DNA of 34,761 bases from Chitinophagaceae bacterium (GTDB taxonomy: Bacteria; Bacteroidota; Bacteroidia; Chitinophagales; Chitinophagaceae). A program made the translations under genes and the position numbers. Positions 1 to 8,357 of this stretch are shown one piece after another. Numbering within the stretch: the stretch's first letter is position 1; the number at the start of each line of letters is the position of its first letter. Where the stretch lies: contig JAOAGO010000029.1 of NCBI GenBank assembly GCA_026415715.1, positions 1 through 34,761 on the forward strand, written 5' to 3'. The notes beneath the pieces are model-generated. The model was given only the letters and a program-made list of their open reading frames with translations. It searched no databases and was not told the DNA's origin.

Positions 1-2
1 AT

Positions 3-734
3 GGTTCATCTAGTGGTGTATATGGCACAAATCTTAGTAATGTCAGCAGATTAAGATCAATAGGGGTACAGGGTGTTGCAAGTGGTTCAAATTATACTAA
101 TATGGGTGTAGGTGTGTGGGCCGAGGCTAATGGTACTGGTACGGCAGGGGTTAATAATTACTGGTTGTATGGTACAGCATCAAACGCTTCAGGACAAAAT
201 TATGCTGCCTGGTTAAATGGAAGGGTAAGGATTACGGATGGTACCGAGGGAGCGGGTAAAGTGTTAACCAGCGATGCAGCCGGAAATGCAAGCTGGCAAA
301 CTCTTTCGCCTAAAGTAAGTCTGAGAGTAGGCGGAACAAGCACAATAACTGTCCCTACTCACACATTTGTTGATATAGTTTGGAATTTTATAGAGTTTGA
401 AGAGGGCGGATTTAATTATAACCCTCTTACCGGTGAATACACAGTACCCGTGTCAGGTTTATATTTCATCTCAGCCAAATATGTTTGGGATACATTTTCA
501 AATAACACCGGACATCAAAATACTATAATTTTAGTCAATAATATTATGATGGAACTTGGAGCAAATGCTACAAGTAATACAAGCCTTTACATCAAAGGCG
601 AAGCAAGAGCTATTTTACAGTTAAATGCCGGCGATGTGATTAAGATTCAGGCTTATCAAACTACTGGCGCTAGTGCTTCAATCGGGAGTTTTCCTGCGCA
701 AGATAATAATTTTATAATATATCGCATTCATTAA
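3..734 (+). CDS. C1q-like domain surface protein, 5' truncated
   Basis: The reading frame is open from the left edge, so only the C-terminal 243 residues are present. The first part is rich in Gly, Ser, Asn and Thr, as in the repetitive stalk of Bacteroidota surface or fibre proteins. A GAGKVLTSDAAGNASWQ segment follows; this type of motif is common in such proteins just before a terminal domain. The last ~135 residues resemble a C1q/TNF-like jelly roll: hydrophobic strands around FNYNPLTGEYTVPVSGLYF and a typical aromatic ending (FIIYRIH). C1q-like domains form trimers and bind ligands; the ligand here is unknown. The gene lies 16 bp before the next one, so the two are probably co-transcribed. 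The domain call is by motif resemblance, not by search. Confidence 0.75.
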   Translation, partial: GSSSGVYGTNLSNVSRLRSIGVQGVASGSNYTNMGVGVWAEANGTGTAGVNNYWLYGTASNASGQNYAAWLNGRVRITDGTEGAGKVLTSDAAGNASWQTLSPKVSLRVGGTSTITVPTHTFVDIVWNFIEFEEGGFNYNPLTGEYTVPVSGLYFISAKYVWDTFSNNTGHQNTIILVNNIMMELGANATSNTSLYIKGEARAILQLNAGDVIKIQAYQTTGASASIGSFPAQDNNFIIYRIH

Positions 735-750
735 TTTAAATTAACTAAAT

Positions 751-1362
751 ATGAAAAAGAAAGTATTTTTTTGTATTTCTATAGCATTTATTTCTTCTCA
801 TTTAAGTACTATCGCACAGACTTCTACTGTGCCTGTCAATTCTTCTAATGAAAATAAACCCTTGCTCATTGAAGGATATAAGTTTCCAATGACGGCAAGC
901 GAATATATTGCTGCTCAGAAAGCTTACAATGAAAAAAAGTCTGTACAAGCCGTGCAGGTTAATTCTTTAGAAAAAAGACTGCCAAATGATCATAATGGTG
1001 TTAATTCAGCAGACCAACAAAAAGAACAAATGAATGAATTGCGTAAAAAAAATAATGGAAAAGAAATCCCGGATTTAAAACCTGCTACAGATCAGAACAT
1101 AAGCGAAAAGAAAAGTGAAAATGTTTCAAATAAACCTGCACAGCCACAGGTAAGAGAGAATAAAGCTTCCAAAGAGCAGGCGCCGGTTACCGCTTCTTCC
1201 AAGGAAGAAGACACTACCCCAAAAGTAAACCCGGTCAGCTTAATTTCTTTGCAAACAGATGAAAAGGCGAAAGTTAAAAACACGGAACCAAAACCTGCGG
1301 AACCTGCCCAGCAAAATTCAGGCGAACGCAGAAGAAGTGATTTGGGTAATAATAACCAGTAG
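751..1362 (+). CDS. secreted low-complexity protein of unknown function
   Basis: This 203-residue protein begins with a clear signal peptide (residues 1-23, MKKKVFF...STIAQ). A short ordered-looking stretch follows (about 35-60, including GYKFPMTASEYIAAQKAYNEKK), and then a long tail rich in Lys, Glu, Gln, Pro, Asn and Ser that is probably disordered. No catalytic motif is visible and I do not recognise a family. It sits 16 bp after the C1q-like protein gene and its stop codon lies inside a perfect inverted repeat, so it probably ends that transcription unit. The tail may act as a periplasmic linker or partner-binding segment, but that is a guess. Confidence 0.7.
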   Translation: MKKKVFFCISIAFISSHLSTIAQTSTVPVNSSNENKPLLIEGYKFPMTASEYIAAQKAYNEKKSVQAVQVNSLEKRLPNDHNGVNSADQQKEQMNELRKKNNGKEIPDLKPATDQNISEKKSENVSNKPAQPQVRENKASKEQAPVTASSKEEDTTPKVNPVSLISLQTDEKAKVKNTEPKPAEPAQQNSGERRRSDLGNNNQ

Positions 1363-1380
1363 TTTGATACCTACTGGTTA
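1353..1380 (+). terminator. perfect 10-bp hairpin across the stop codon
   Basis: TAACCAGTAG (1353-1362) and CTACTGGTTA (1371-1380) are exact reverse complements around an 8-base loop. The TAG stop codon of the preceding gene is the end of the left arm. No T tract follows directly, so it may stabilise the mRNA 3' end rather than terminate by itself; a better terminator lies about 100 bp further on. Confidence 0.5.
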
Positions 1381-1479
1381 ATGGTGATTACTACTTTTTG
1401 GCGGTAACTTCCTTTTTTTCCACAAAAAAGCAGGACGTGTAAACACCATCAGATTATTCGGGCATAAAAATAAAAATGA

Positions 1480-1519
1480 AACGAGGGCTGTCTAGTTAAG
1501 GGCGGCCTTCGTTATTTAT
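1480..1519 (+). terminator. intrinsic terminator after the C1q/secreted protein pair
   Basis: The arms AACGAGGGCTG (1480-1490) and CGGCCTTCGTT (1503-1513) form an 11-bp stem with two G-T pairs and a 12-base loop. A T-rich stretch (ATTTATT) follows. It is in the right place to end transcription of the genes at 3-1362. Confidence 0.6.
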
Positions 1520-1864
1520 TCTTAGCAAACGGGTACGCAATAAATTTAGGCAATGCATAATTTAAAAGATGTCATAAGGCCTGTTGCCAGCAGGTCCCCT
1601 TACATTATTTCCGTTTATTTACTCCCCCTGTCCGGATGATTTCTATTTAACAGAAGAAATGCCAGCGTTTATACATGCCTTGCTTTGACAAATGAATCTG
1701 GTGATGTCATTCCGGACTGCTGTCAATCTGCACAAAACCGGGAATTCGCTTTTTAACAATTCCAGGCCACTAAAGAGTATAATACAGGGCAGTGAAATCC
1801 GGCGGGGAAGATATAAGCCGTTACGTAATTTCAATTTTCAAACCGATAAGACCAGGCGCCATAA
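1520..1864. other. gene-free stretch between convergent genes
   Basis: No convincing gene is seen here. Short open frames exist on both strands (up to 75 codons) but have no recognisable family, no signal peptide and overlap one another. It lies between the plus-strand terminator near 1480 and the minus-strand terminator near 1865, so it is probably not transcribed much. Confidence 0.5.
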
Positions 1865-1892
1865 AAAAGAGAAGACTTTCGCCTTCTCTTTT
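1861..1892 (-). terminator. intrinsic terminator of the TPR protein gene
   Basis: AAAAGAGAAG (1865-1874) and CTTCTCTTTT (1883-1892) are exact complements with an 8-base loop. Read on the minus strand, the stem ends in a run of T, and it lies 23 bp beyond the stop codon of the minus-strand TPR gene. Confidence 0.75.
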
Positions 1893-1915
1893 AAACTTAT
1901 TTTTGAAAAAAGGGT

Positions 1916-2647
1916 TTAGCCTTTTGGTTTAGCTGCCGGTTTGGCCGGAGTTTTGGCGCCGCCTCCTTTCATCGCCTTTTCGCAGGCTTCCAGATTTTGC
2001 TTTGCACCGATAAAATTCGGAAAAAATTCAAGGGCTTTCTGAAAGTCGGCCTTTGCACCCGTGTAATTTTTGGCATCCATCTTTAAAACGCCTATTAGAT
2101 TGGAGGCAGCCGCATGTAAGGGAACCAGCTGCTGCGATCCGTCGTATGAAGTGAATACAACTCCTGTTTTTTTGCTGGTGGTATCGGCCAAAACAGCGCG
2201 GGCCGAATTTTCACATTCCAGTGTTCGCTTCAGTTGATATTGTCCTAACGCTAATTTATAGATATGGTATGGATTCCGGGTTTTCGGAACAACCTGTTCC
2301 CATAAGTTTACCGCCGTTTTGGGATCGCCCAGTTCGTCATAACATTCAGCGGCACGGGCTCTGGCTTCCATATTTTCCGGCTGCGCCTTGTACACTTCTT
2401 CAGCCAGTACCAGGGAGCTGACATAAGCCTTATTGTTGAAATAAAGCATGGATAACGTGTCGCGATAAGCCAAACTGCTGTCAATGGCAATATAGCCATG
2501 AAGCGCCTGAATGGCCGTTAAAATGTCATTGTACTTAATGGCATTATCATAGATTTTCAGATAATGCTTCTTCCAATCAGATGAATTTTGAGCATGTGAG
2601 CACACCATAAAAAGGCTCAAGGTTAATGGCAAAAACAATTTCTTCAT
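1916..2647 (-). CDS. secreted TPR-repeat protein
   Basis: This 243-residue protein starts at the ATG at 2647; a TTG six codons upstream is also in frame but would put charged residues before the signal peptide. Residues 1-19 (MKKLFLPLTLSLFMVCSHA) form a signal peptide. The rest is a series of helical pairs typical of tetratricopeptide repeats, e.g. AYVSSLVLAEEVYKAQPENM, ARARAAECYDELGDPKTAV and YTGAKADFQKALEFFPN. TPR arrays bind other proteins; the partner is unknown. The C-terminus is a Lys/Pro/Ala tail (AKTPAKPAAKPKG). It diverges from the next gene across only 50 bp, so the two may share a control region. Confidence 0.8.
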   Translation of the reverse strand: MKKLFLPLTLSLFMVCSHAQNSSDWKKHYLKIYDNAIKYNDILTAIQALHGYIAIDSSLAYRDTLSMLYFNNKAYVSSLVLAEEVYKAQPENMEARARAAECYDELGDPKTAVNLWEQVVPKTRNPYHIYKLALGQYQLKRTLECENSARAVLADTTSKKTGVVFTSYDGSQQLVPLHAAASNLIGVLKMDAKNYTGAKADFQKALEFFPNFIGAKQNLEACEKAMKGGGAKTPAKPAAKPKG

Positions 2648-2681
2648 AACGTGATTTTTTATCAAGCGGTAAAAATAATAA

Positions 2682-2689
2682 TAATTTTG
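2682..2689 (+). promoter_or_regulatory. Bacteroidota-type -7 box TAATTTTG
   Basis: TAATTTTG matches the TAnnTTTG -7 consensus of Bacteroidota primary promoters. It ends 8 bases before the ATG at 2698, so the mRNA would have almost no 5' leader. A T-rich stretch lies near the expected -33 position but is not an exact TTTG. Confidence 0.45.
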
Positions 2690-2697
2690 ACTTTGTT

Positions 2698-3672
2698 ATG
2701 CATTTATTTAAAATTTCGGGAAGAATATATTTTTTTGTAGCACTTTTCATTTTTGGGATTATACCCCAAAAAAACTATTCTCAGGAATCCGATTCGGCAG
2801 ATAATGCCCGGCTGGCCTCCATGATTACGCTTTCTGAAGTGGTTGTAAGGAATAATCTGAATGTGGCCCGTTTCATTGATCAGGTAAAAAAAGATACCAG
2901 TTTTTACAAAGCTTTCAGAAATCTGCGCATCATAGAATATTCTTCACTCAATGAAATCCGCATACTGGATAAAAAAGGAAATACAAAGGCCTCTCATTAC
3001 AGTAAAACGAGGCAACTGCGTGAAGGCGGATGCCGGACCATGCAGGTACTGGAAGAAAAAAACTCGGGTACCTTTTATGCATCAGACGGGAGCTATAAAT
3101 ACATGACCGCCGAAATGTATGCCGGCCTTTTTTTTACCAAAGGAAAAATCTGCGGTGAAAACAATATCGTAAAGGGTGTGAGTTTTTCTCCCCGCTCTCA
3201 GTCCGGAATGGCCCGGCATAAGGAACAACTGAAAATGCTCTTCTTTAATCCCGGCAAGAAAATTCCGGGAATACCTTTTATAGGAGATAAAATAGACATT
3301 TTCGATCCTGACCGGGCTGCACTTTATGATTTTCTGATAAATTATGATGAGTATGACGGAAAAAGCTGTTATCTGTTTACCATCAGGGCAAAAGAAAACC
3401 TGAGCGCCGGTGAAAAAAACAAAATTGTGATAGATGCCATGAAAACCTGGTTTGATGTTCAAACCATGGAAATTATGGCCCGAAGCTATGAAATGAGTTA
3501 TGATGCCGGCGTATATGATTTTGACGTACACATGGAAGTACAGATGACAAAATTTAACGGATTACTTCTTCCCAAACTGCTTCGGTATAAGGGAAACTGG
3601 AATGTGATAACCAAAAAAAGAGAAAGAGCAGAGTTCACAGCAACACTGTACGATTTTCGGACTGAACAGTAA
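2698..3672 (+). CDS. secreted protein of unknown function
   Basis: This is a 324-residue protein with an N-terminal signal peptide (about residues 1-29, ending KNYSQ). The mature part alternates short strands and loops with many aromatic residues (e.g. YDFLINYDEYDGKSCYLFTIRA and WFDVQTMEIMARSYEMSYDAGVYDFDVHMEVQ). This pattern resembles Bacteroidota periplasmic proteins with a lipoprotein-carrier-like half barrel, but no residue-level motif confirms it. No lipobox cysteine is present at the signal cleavage site. It is monocistronic: divergent from the TPR gene and convergent with the pseudouridine synthase. Confidence 0.75.
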   Translation: MHLFKISGRIYFFVALFIFGIIPQKNYSQESDSADNARLASMITLSEVVVRNNLNVARFIDQVKKDTSFYKAFRNLRIIEYSSLNEIRILDKKGNTKASHYSKTRQLREGGCRTMQVLEEKNSGTFYASDGSYKYMTAEMYAGLFFTKGKICGENNIVKGVSFSPRSQSGMARHKEQLKMLFFNPGKKIPGIPFIGDKIDIFDPDRAALYDFLINYDEYDGKSCYLFTIRAKENLSAGEKNKIVIDAMKTWFDVQTMEIMARSYEMSYDAGVYDFDVHMEVQMTKFNGLLLPKLLRYKGNWNVITKKRERAEFTATLYDFRTEQ

Positions 3673-3813
3673 ATTTTTTTAAGAAAAAAAACCGTTTCCG
3701 AAAACCAGGTTTTGTGGTTGAATATGACTCACAAGAAATTTCTGCGAATGTAATGTTTAATATTTCCTGATTCAGTTAATTTCCCGATTCAGATAATGTC
3801 GGCGGAATAATCT

Positions 3814-4860
3814 TCAGCGGTTTGAAATGTAGGCTCGCCATTTATCCAACAGTGCATTCATATCTTCGGGTAAAGGCGAATCGAAAAAAACATCTTTTCC
3901 GGTTTCGGGATGAACAAAACCCAAAGTTTTGGCATGCAATGCCTGACGAGGACAGATGGCAAAACAATTTTCTACAAACTGTTTATATTTTGCATAAACG
4001 GTTCCCTTAACAATTTTATTTCCTCCGTAGGTGTCGTCATTGAATAAAGGATGACCCAGAAATTTCATGTGCACACGAATCTGATGTGTTCTGCCGGTTT
4101 CCAAACGGCAGCGCACCAGGGTAACATAGCCGAAACGTTCAAGAACTTCATAATGTGTGATAGCTTCTTTACCCTGATTTCCCTCGGGATAAGCGTCAAA
4201 TATTTTACGAAAGCGAAGATGCCGTCCTATATGCGCTTTAATCGTGCCCGAATCATAAGGTAAATCACCCCAAACCAGCGCTATGTATTCTCTGCGTACC
4301 GTATGTTCTACAAATTGTCGGGCCATCTTTTGCATGGCCAGGTCGGATTTGGCTAAAACAAGTAACCCGCTGGTATTTTTGTCAATACGGTGCAGCAACC
4401 CGAAGCGCGGAAGCGACTCTTCAGTTACCTCCGGATTTTGTTTCTGAAGATAATAAGCGACGCCATTCAGTAACGTTCCCGAATAATTTCCGCAACCGGG
4501 ATGTACAACCATGCCGGCCGGTTTATTAATAATTAAAATATGCCGGTCTTCATATACAATCGGCAAGGGAATGTCTTCCGGAACAATCTCCGTTTCATCA
4601 GGGTGTATTTCTGAATAAAATACAATGGTATCTCCGGGTTTTACTTTATAATTCGGTCTGGTTTCTTTTTCGTTTACCAGAATCATTCCGGTATTCAATG
4701 CCTGCTGAATTTTGTTGCGTGAAGCATTTTCAATGCGTCCTGCAAGAAATTTGTCAATACGCAACGGTTGTTGTCCGGCATCCACCTTCAATATGAGCCG
4801 TTCATATAAATCTTCCGGTTGAGGTTTTTCGGTTATCGGAAGTTTTAGTTCAGCAGGCAT
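3814..4860 (-). CDS. RluA-family 23S rRNA pseudouridine synthase (RluD-like)
   Basis: The protein converts uridine to pseudouridine in RNA, most likely large-subunit rRNA. Residues ~33-80 form an S4 RNA-binding domain (LRIDKFLAGRIENASRNKIQQ). The catalytic motif HRIDKNTSGLLVLAK is at 157-171, with the nucleophile Asp160, and a GRTHQIRVHMKFLGHP motif follows. Both are diagnostic for the RluA/RluC/RluD group. With 348 residues and an S4 domain it is closest to RluD or RluC; the exact target uridines cannot be read from sequence. It begins at ATG 4860, only 4 bases after a TAATTTTG promoter box, and diverges from lipB. Confidence 0.93.
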   Translation of the reverse strand: MPAELKLPITEKPQPEDLYERLILKVDAGQQPLRIDKFLAGRIENASRNKIQQALNTGMILVNEKETRPNYKVKPGDTIVFYSEIHPDETEIVPEDIPLPIVYEDRHILIINKPAGMVVHPGCGNYSGTLLNGVAYYLQKQNPEVTEESLPRFGLLHRIDKNTSGLLVLAKSDLAMQKMARQFVEHTVRREYIALVWGDLPYDSGTIKAHIGRHLRFRKIFDAYPEGNQGKEAITHYEVLERFGYVTLVRCRLETGRTHQIRVHMKFLGHPLFNDDTYGGNKIVKGTVYAKYKQFVENCFAICPRQALHAKTLGFVHPETGKDVFFDSPLPEDMNALLDKWRAYISNR

Positions 4861-4864
4861 GGTA

Positions 4865-4872
4865 CAAAATTA
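4865..4872 (-). promoter_or_regulatory. -7 box TAATTTTG of the pseudouridine synthase gene
   Basis: On the minus strand this reads TAATTTTG, an exact TAnnTTTG match. Only 4 bases separate it from the ATG at 4860, which predicts transcription starting at or within a few bases of the start codon (a leaderless mRNA). Confidence 0.5.
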
Positions 4873-4916
4873 ATATGCCATTCGGGGTTTCTGATAGACC
4901 CGGCGCTTTTTATCAA

Positions 4917-4924
4917 TATTTTTG
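4917..4924 (+). promoter_or_regulatory. -7 box TATTTTTG of lipB
   Basis: TATTTTTG is an exact TAnnTTTG match 10 bases before the lipB ATG. It faces away from the rluD-like promoter 44 bases to the left, giving a compact divergent promoter pair. Confidence 0.5.
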
Positions 4925-4934
4925 TGTTTGATTT

Positions 4935-5681
4935 ATGGCAAAACAAAAAGTTATTTTCCGTGATTTGGGCCAGATGGATTATGAAAAGGCATGGCACTAT
5001 CAGGAAGAACTGTTGCGTAAAATTTTGCAAAAAAAAGCAAAATCATACCTACCCGAATATCTTACTTCGGCACCTTCTTCTCATAAATCTGAAAACCTGG
5101 AAACTCATTATTTATTGTTTGTGGAACATCCGCCCGTTTATACGCTGGGTAAAAGCGGAAACAAAAAACATCTTTTGCTGAATGAAAAAGAACTGGAAAA
5201 AAGAAACATTCAGTTTTTTCACACCAACCGCGGAGGAGACATTACTTTTCACGGGTACGGACAGTTGGTCGGGTATCCGATTTTGGATCTGGAACACTTC
5301 GGAACCGATATAGGGAGATATTTAAGAAATCTGGAAGAAGTCATCATCCTTACTTTGAAGGATTACGGGATTGAGGCAAAAAGGTCAAAGGGTGAAACCG
5401 GCGTTTGGATTGATCCGGACAAGCCGGGAAAAGAGCGAAAAATCTGTGCTATCGGCGTACGTTGCAGCCGCTGGGTTACCATGCACGGTTTTGCTTTGAA
5501 TGTGAATACGGATCTGCATTATTTTCAACATATCATCCCTTGCGGTATTCGCGACAAGAAAGTAACCTCAATGAAAGAGGAGCTTGGCCGGGATGTTTCT
5601 ATGGAAGAGGTAAAAGATAAAGTAAAACAAAATTTTGAAACCGTATTTGACACCGATTTAAAATCAGAATTCTTTTTCTAA
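4935..5681 (+). CDS. lipB: lipoyl(octanoyl) transferase LipB
   Basis: LipB moves the octanoyl group from acyl carrier protein to the lipoyl domains of 2-oxoacid dehydrogenases and GcvH in the cytosol, the first step of protein lipoylation. The family motifs are present: RGGDITFHGYGQLVGYP (99-115), KICAIGVR (169-176) with the conserved Lys169, and the catalytic cysteine in IPCGI (Cys203). At 248 residues it is slightly long, owing to an insertion at about residues 35-57. The gene has its own promoter-like box 10 bases upstream. Its 3' end overlaps the convergent gene at 5664 by 18 bp. No lipA is present in the window. Confidence 0.95.
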   Translation: MAKQKVIFRDLGQMDYEKAWHYQEELLRKILQKKAKSYLPEYLTSAPSSHKSENLETHYLLFVEHPPVYTLGKSGNKKHLLLNEKELEKRNIQFFHTNRGGDITFHGYGQLVGYPILDLEHFGTDIGRYLRNLEEVIILTLKDYGIEAKRSKGETGVWIDPDKPGKERKICAIGVRCSRWVTMHGFALNVNTDLHYFQHIIPCGIRDKKVTSMKEELGRDVSMEEVKDKVKQNFETVFDTDLKSEFFF

Positions 5682-6407
5682 ATAAAATTTATGCCGTTCT
5701 ATCAAAGCATCACCTTCAAATAATTCAAACTGAAACCAGCCGGAGCGGTAAAAATTCGTCTTGTCTAATTTAAACTCATGCACTTTCAAATTTTTTAATT
5801 CAAAAAGCAAGCCTTCGTCGTCATAAAACTTTATTACATATTTGTTAGTTTTTTGTTTGTCGGGTAATTTTATGCAAACATATCCGTCACTGCAGGTAAA
5901 AATATACAGCGAAGGAACGAAGCTGTCTCTGATTTTATTGTATGTAATAGGACTTAATTTTAATCCCGAATCAGAAAATTGTTGCAGCCGGTTAGGATTG
6001 ATCACGATAGGTTTTTCTTTATCTGTAAACTCACTAGCAAAATTGTATTTTACATTTACTTCAGCCGGAGCTTTTTTGGCCGCGCTGAAGATATAATTTC
6101 CGTCTTTAAAAACAATAAAAAGTCTGTAAAAAATCCTTCCGCCGGGAGATTTTGCATCCAGATAACCATTTTGCTGAGCAGCCGGATCAGCTACTGTTAA
6201 TATAGACCTGAAACCGGAAAGACTGTCCTTTGAACGTTGTATGATTATCTGGGACACATGCTCAAAGCGGTTTGTCCAACCGATGACATATCTGTTATTT
6301 CCTGCATTCCATAACGAAAAACTGGGTAGCGTATCCTGGCTTCTGGCTATTGAAACAATAAGACAGAATTGAAGAATAGTAATCAGTCTGCTTTTCAGAT
6401 AATTCAT
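5664..6407 (-). CDS. secreted protein with possible N-terminal Fn3-like domain
   Basis: This is a 247-residue protein with a signal peptide (1-24, ending SIARSQ). Residues ~25-105 have the spacing of a fibronectin type III-like sandwich: a Trp-rich strand, a strand with repeated Ile and Glu-Arg, and then GRIFYRLFIVFKDGNYIFS near the end. The C-terminal part is rich in strands ending in Lys and Phe. I recognise no enzyme motif. It lies 32 bp downstream of the PLP enzyme gene on the same strand, so the two may be co-transcribed, and its end overlaps lipB. Function is unknown; an envelope or gliding/secretion-associated role is only a guess. Confidence 0.7.
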   Translation of the reverse strand: MNYLKSRLITILQFCLIVSIARSQDTLPSFSLWNAGNNRYVIGWTNRFEHVSQIIIQRSKDSLSGFRSILTVADPAAQQNGYLDAKSPGGRIFYRLFIVFKDGNYIFSAAKKAPAEVNVKYNFASEFTDKEKPIVINPNRLQQFSDSGLKLSPITYNKIRDSFVPSLYIFTCSDGYVCIKLPDKQKTNKYVIKFYDDEGLLFELKNLKVHEFKLDKTNFYRSGWFQFELFEGDALIERHKFYLEKEF

Positions 6408-6439
6408 CTTAAATAAACTGATGTATTCACAAATAAATT

Positions 6440-7372
6440 TTATGCAATGAGCAAAGATAACGGGTTTGGCTGCCCTTTTTCAAAAATTAACTTTCCTTTA
6501 TCTAAAGAAAGATTACCGCACATACCTCCCGTATGAATTAAGAGTACATGACTGTGTTTGGGAAAGTAGTCTTGCTTAGCCAATTCAACGGCCGCATAAC
6601 ACAATTTCGCAGTATAAACAAAATCCGTAGGAATACCGGTATATTCATACCAGGAATTTATAAATGCAATCAGAGTATGGTTTTTTTTGGCGAAACCTCC
6701 TAAGTGAAATTCGTGCCGGATATCAAAACGGCAAGAGCTGTTTTTGCAGGTTATTTCTATCCATTTATTCAATGAGAAATTATTTTTTACGACGCTGATT
6801 CCCGTAATTTGTTGTGTGGGTCTTGCTGCACGCATCAGGCCCGCCAAAGTGGTTCCCGTGCCCGCTGCACAAAGAATATGAGTGTAGGGAGTTGCCTGAT
6901 CGGCATAATTCAGGATTTCTGATGCCCCCCTTATTCCGTTTTCATCACTTCCTCCTTTCGGAATGACATAAATTTTTTCAGTTTGCAGTTCAACCGGTAT
7001 TGCGGATAATTCAAAATCTTTTCCGGAAAGAAAAAACAGTTGCATGCCCAGCTTTTCTGCCAATTTCAAAATCGGGGAAAGCTGATGAGGTTTTTCTCCG
7101 CGGATAATACCTGCACAGGGCAAAGAAAATAACTGACATGCTGCTGCCGTAGCCAGAATATGATTTGACCAGGGGCCGCCGTAGGTAATTATTTTTTCCG
7201 CTTTTTTTTGTTCTGCTTCTGCTATAAAATATTTTAATTTAAACCATTTATTTCCCGAAATCAGCGGATGAATTTTATCCAATCTCAGCATGTAGGCTTT
7301 AATATTTTTTTTAAGAAAAACCGGATGAAGAATAGGGTCGGTTGTAATATTGTGTGGTTGCAAAAAATTCAT
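6440..7372 (-). CDS. PLP enzyme, ACC deaminase/D-cysteine desulfhydrase family
   Basis: This is a fold-type II PLP enzyme related to 1-aminocyclopropane-1-carboxylate deaminase and D-cysteine desulfhydrase. The PLP lysine motif is GNKWFKLKY (Lys45), the substrate loop is GGPWSNH (65-71, usually GGxQSNH), and the phosphate-binding loop is AGTGTTLAG. A terminal HTGG motif is present. At 310 residues it is a little shorter than well-studied ACC deaminases (~338). Such enzymes release ammonia and a ketoacid, plus sulfide in the case of D-cysteine. The Gln-to-Trp change in the substrate loop is likely the form found in Bacteroidota relatives, but the true substrate cannot be assigned from sequence. 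Confidence 0.85.
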   Translation of the reverse strand: MNFLQPHNITTDPILHPVFLKKNIKAYMLRLDKIHPLISGNKWFKLKYFIAEAEQKKAEKIITYGGPWSNHILATAAACQLFSLPCAGIIRGEKPHQLSPILKLAEKLGMQLFFLSGKDFELSAIPVELQTEKIYVIPKGGSDENGIRGASEILNYADQATPYTHILCAAGTGTTLAGLMRAARPTQQITGISVVKNNFSLNKWIEITCKNSSCRFDIRHEFHLGGFAKKNHTLIAFINSWYEYTGIPTDFVYTAKLCYAAVELAKQDYFPKHSHVLLIHTGGMCGNLSLDKGKLIFEKGQPNPLSLLIA

Positions 7373-7392
7373 CAGGCGTTTTAACTGTAATA

Positions 7393-7400
7393 CAAAATTA
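7393..7400 (-). promoter_or_regulatory. -7 box TAATTTTG of the PLP enzyme gene
   Basis: On the minus strand this reads TAATTTTG, an exact match to TAnnTTTG, 20 bases before the ATG at 7372. This would give a 5' leader of roughly 15 bases. A weaker, one-mismatch box (TATTTTCG, 7404-7411) faces the other way toward the nucleotidyltransferase gene. Confidence 0.5.
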
Positions 7401-7428
7401 ACCTATTTTCGCTCCCTAAATCTGATAC

Positions 7429-8328
7429 ATGAAGCAACCTCCTGCGCTTGTCATTCTGGCGGCCGGCATGGCTTCCCGGTACGGAAGCATGAAGCAAACT
7501 GAACATTTCGGACCTAACGGTGAGACAATCATAGATTATTCACTTTATGATGCTATACAGGCCGGCTTTGGAAAAGTGATTTTTGTTGTCAGGGAACAGT
7601 TTAAGGAAGAGTTCAGAAAACTTTTTGAAGAAAAACTGAAAGGTAAAATTCAATCAGTTTATGTTACGCAGGAATTGGATCGATTTATTAATGGTTATCC
7701 AGTTCCGCAACAACGAACAAAACCATGGGGTACGGCTCATGCCGTGTTATGCGCTCAGGAAGCTGCGGGAGACACGTTTGCCGTTATCAATGCCGATGAT
7801 TTTTATGGCAGAGATGCTTTTCTGAAATCCCTTCAATTTCTGAAAAACGAATGTTCACCGCAACGATATGCATTGATAGGCTACGAATTAAAAAATACAT
7901 TGTCAGAACATGGGGCAGTTAACCGCGGTATTTGTTTTCTCAATGCACAGGGCAGGCTCATTTCAATAGTAGAACGAATAAATATTTTGAAAGATGGAAA
8001 TGATGCACTTTGTGAAGACGGCAAAGAACCCTCGCGGCTTCCCATGAACACGAAAGTGTCTATGAATTTCTGGTGTTTTCATTCATCTTATTTTTCGCTT
8101 GCGCAAAAAATGTTTCATCATTTTCTGGAGCAGGAGTCCGGTAATCTGAAATCAGAGTTTTTTATACCCATAGTTGCGGATGCTTTTTTAAAAAACGGGG
8201 GAGTGATAGACGTATTACCTACGGCATCTGCCTGGTTTGGGGTAACGTATAGGGAAGATGCTTCGGCAGTAAGAGACAATATCCGCCAACTGGTAGAGGC
8301 CGGAGAATACCCTGAGAAATTATGGTAA
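7429..8328 (+). CDS. sugar-phosphate nucleotidyltransferase
   Basis: The protein belongs to the NTP transferase family that makes NDP-sugars from sugar 1-phosphates. The nucleotide-binding signature LAAGMASRYGSMKQ is at 10-23, GTAHAV at 101-106, and the metal-binding NADDFYG at 121-127. At 299 residues it matches single-domain pyrophosphorylases without a left-handed helix domain. The signature is looser than that of RmlA (GGxGTRL), so the sugar and nucleotide are not certain; a UTP-glucose-1-phosphate or similar activity is most likely. It is monocistronic, with a weak promoter-like box TATTTTCG 17 bases upstream, and converges with the protease gene. Confidence 0.85.
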   Translation: MKQPPALVILAAGMASRYGSMKQTEHFGPNGETIIDYSLYDAIQAGFGKVIFVVREQFKEEFRKLFEEKLKGKIQSVYVTQELDRFINGYPVPQQRTKPWGTAHAVLCAQEAAGDTFAVINADDFYGRDAFLKSLQFLKNECSPQRYALIGYELKNTLSEHGAVNRGICFLNAQGRLISIVERINILKDGNDALCEDGKEPSRLPMNTKVSMNFWCFHSSYFSLAQKMFHHFLEQESGNLKSEFFIPIVADAFLKNGGVIDVLPTASAWFGVTYREDASAVRDNIRQLVEAGEYPEKLW

Positions 8329-8357
8329 AACTGTTAGCAGGTTTTTGAAACTATCAG

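Noticed and set aside
1643-1919. Overlapping short frames on both strands in the 1381-1915 gap
   Set aside because: No homology recognised, no signal peptide, and the plus-strand frame runs through the minus-strand terminator hairpin.
3673-3813. Short A/T-rich inverted repeats between convergent genes
   Set aside because: Stems of 5-7 A-T pairs with tiny loops are expected by chance in this AT-rich stretch, so no terminator is called.
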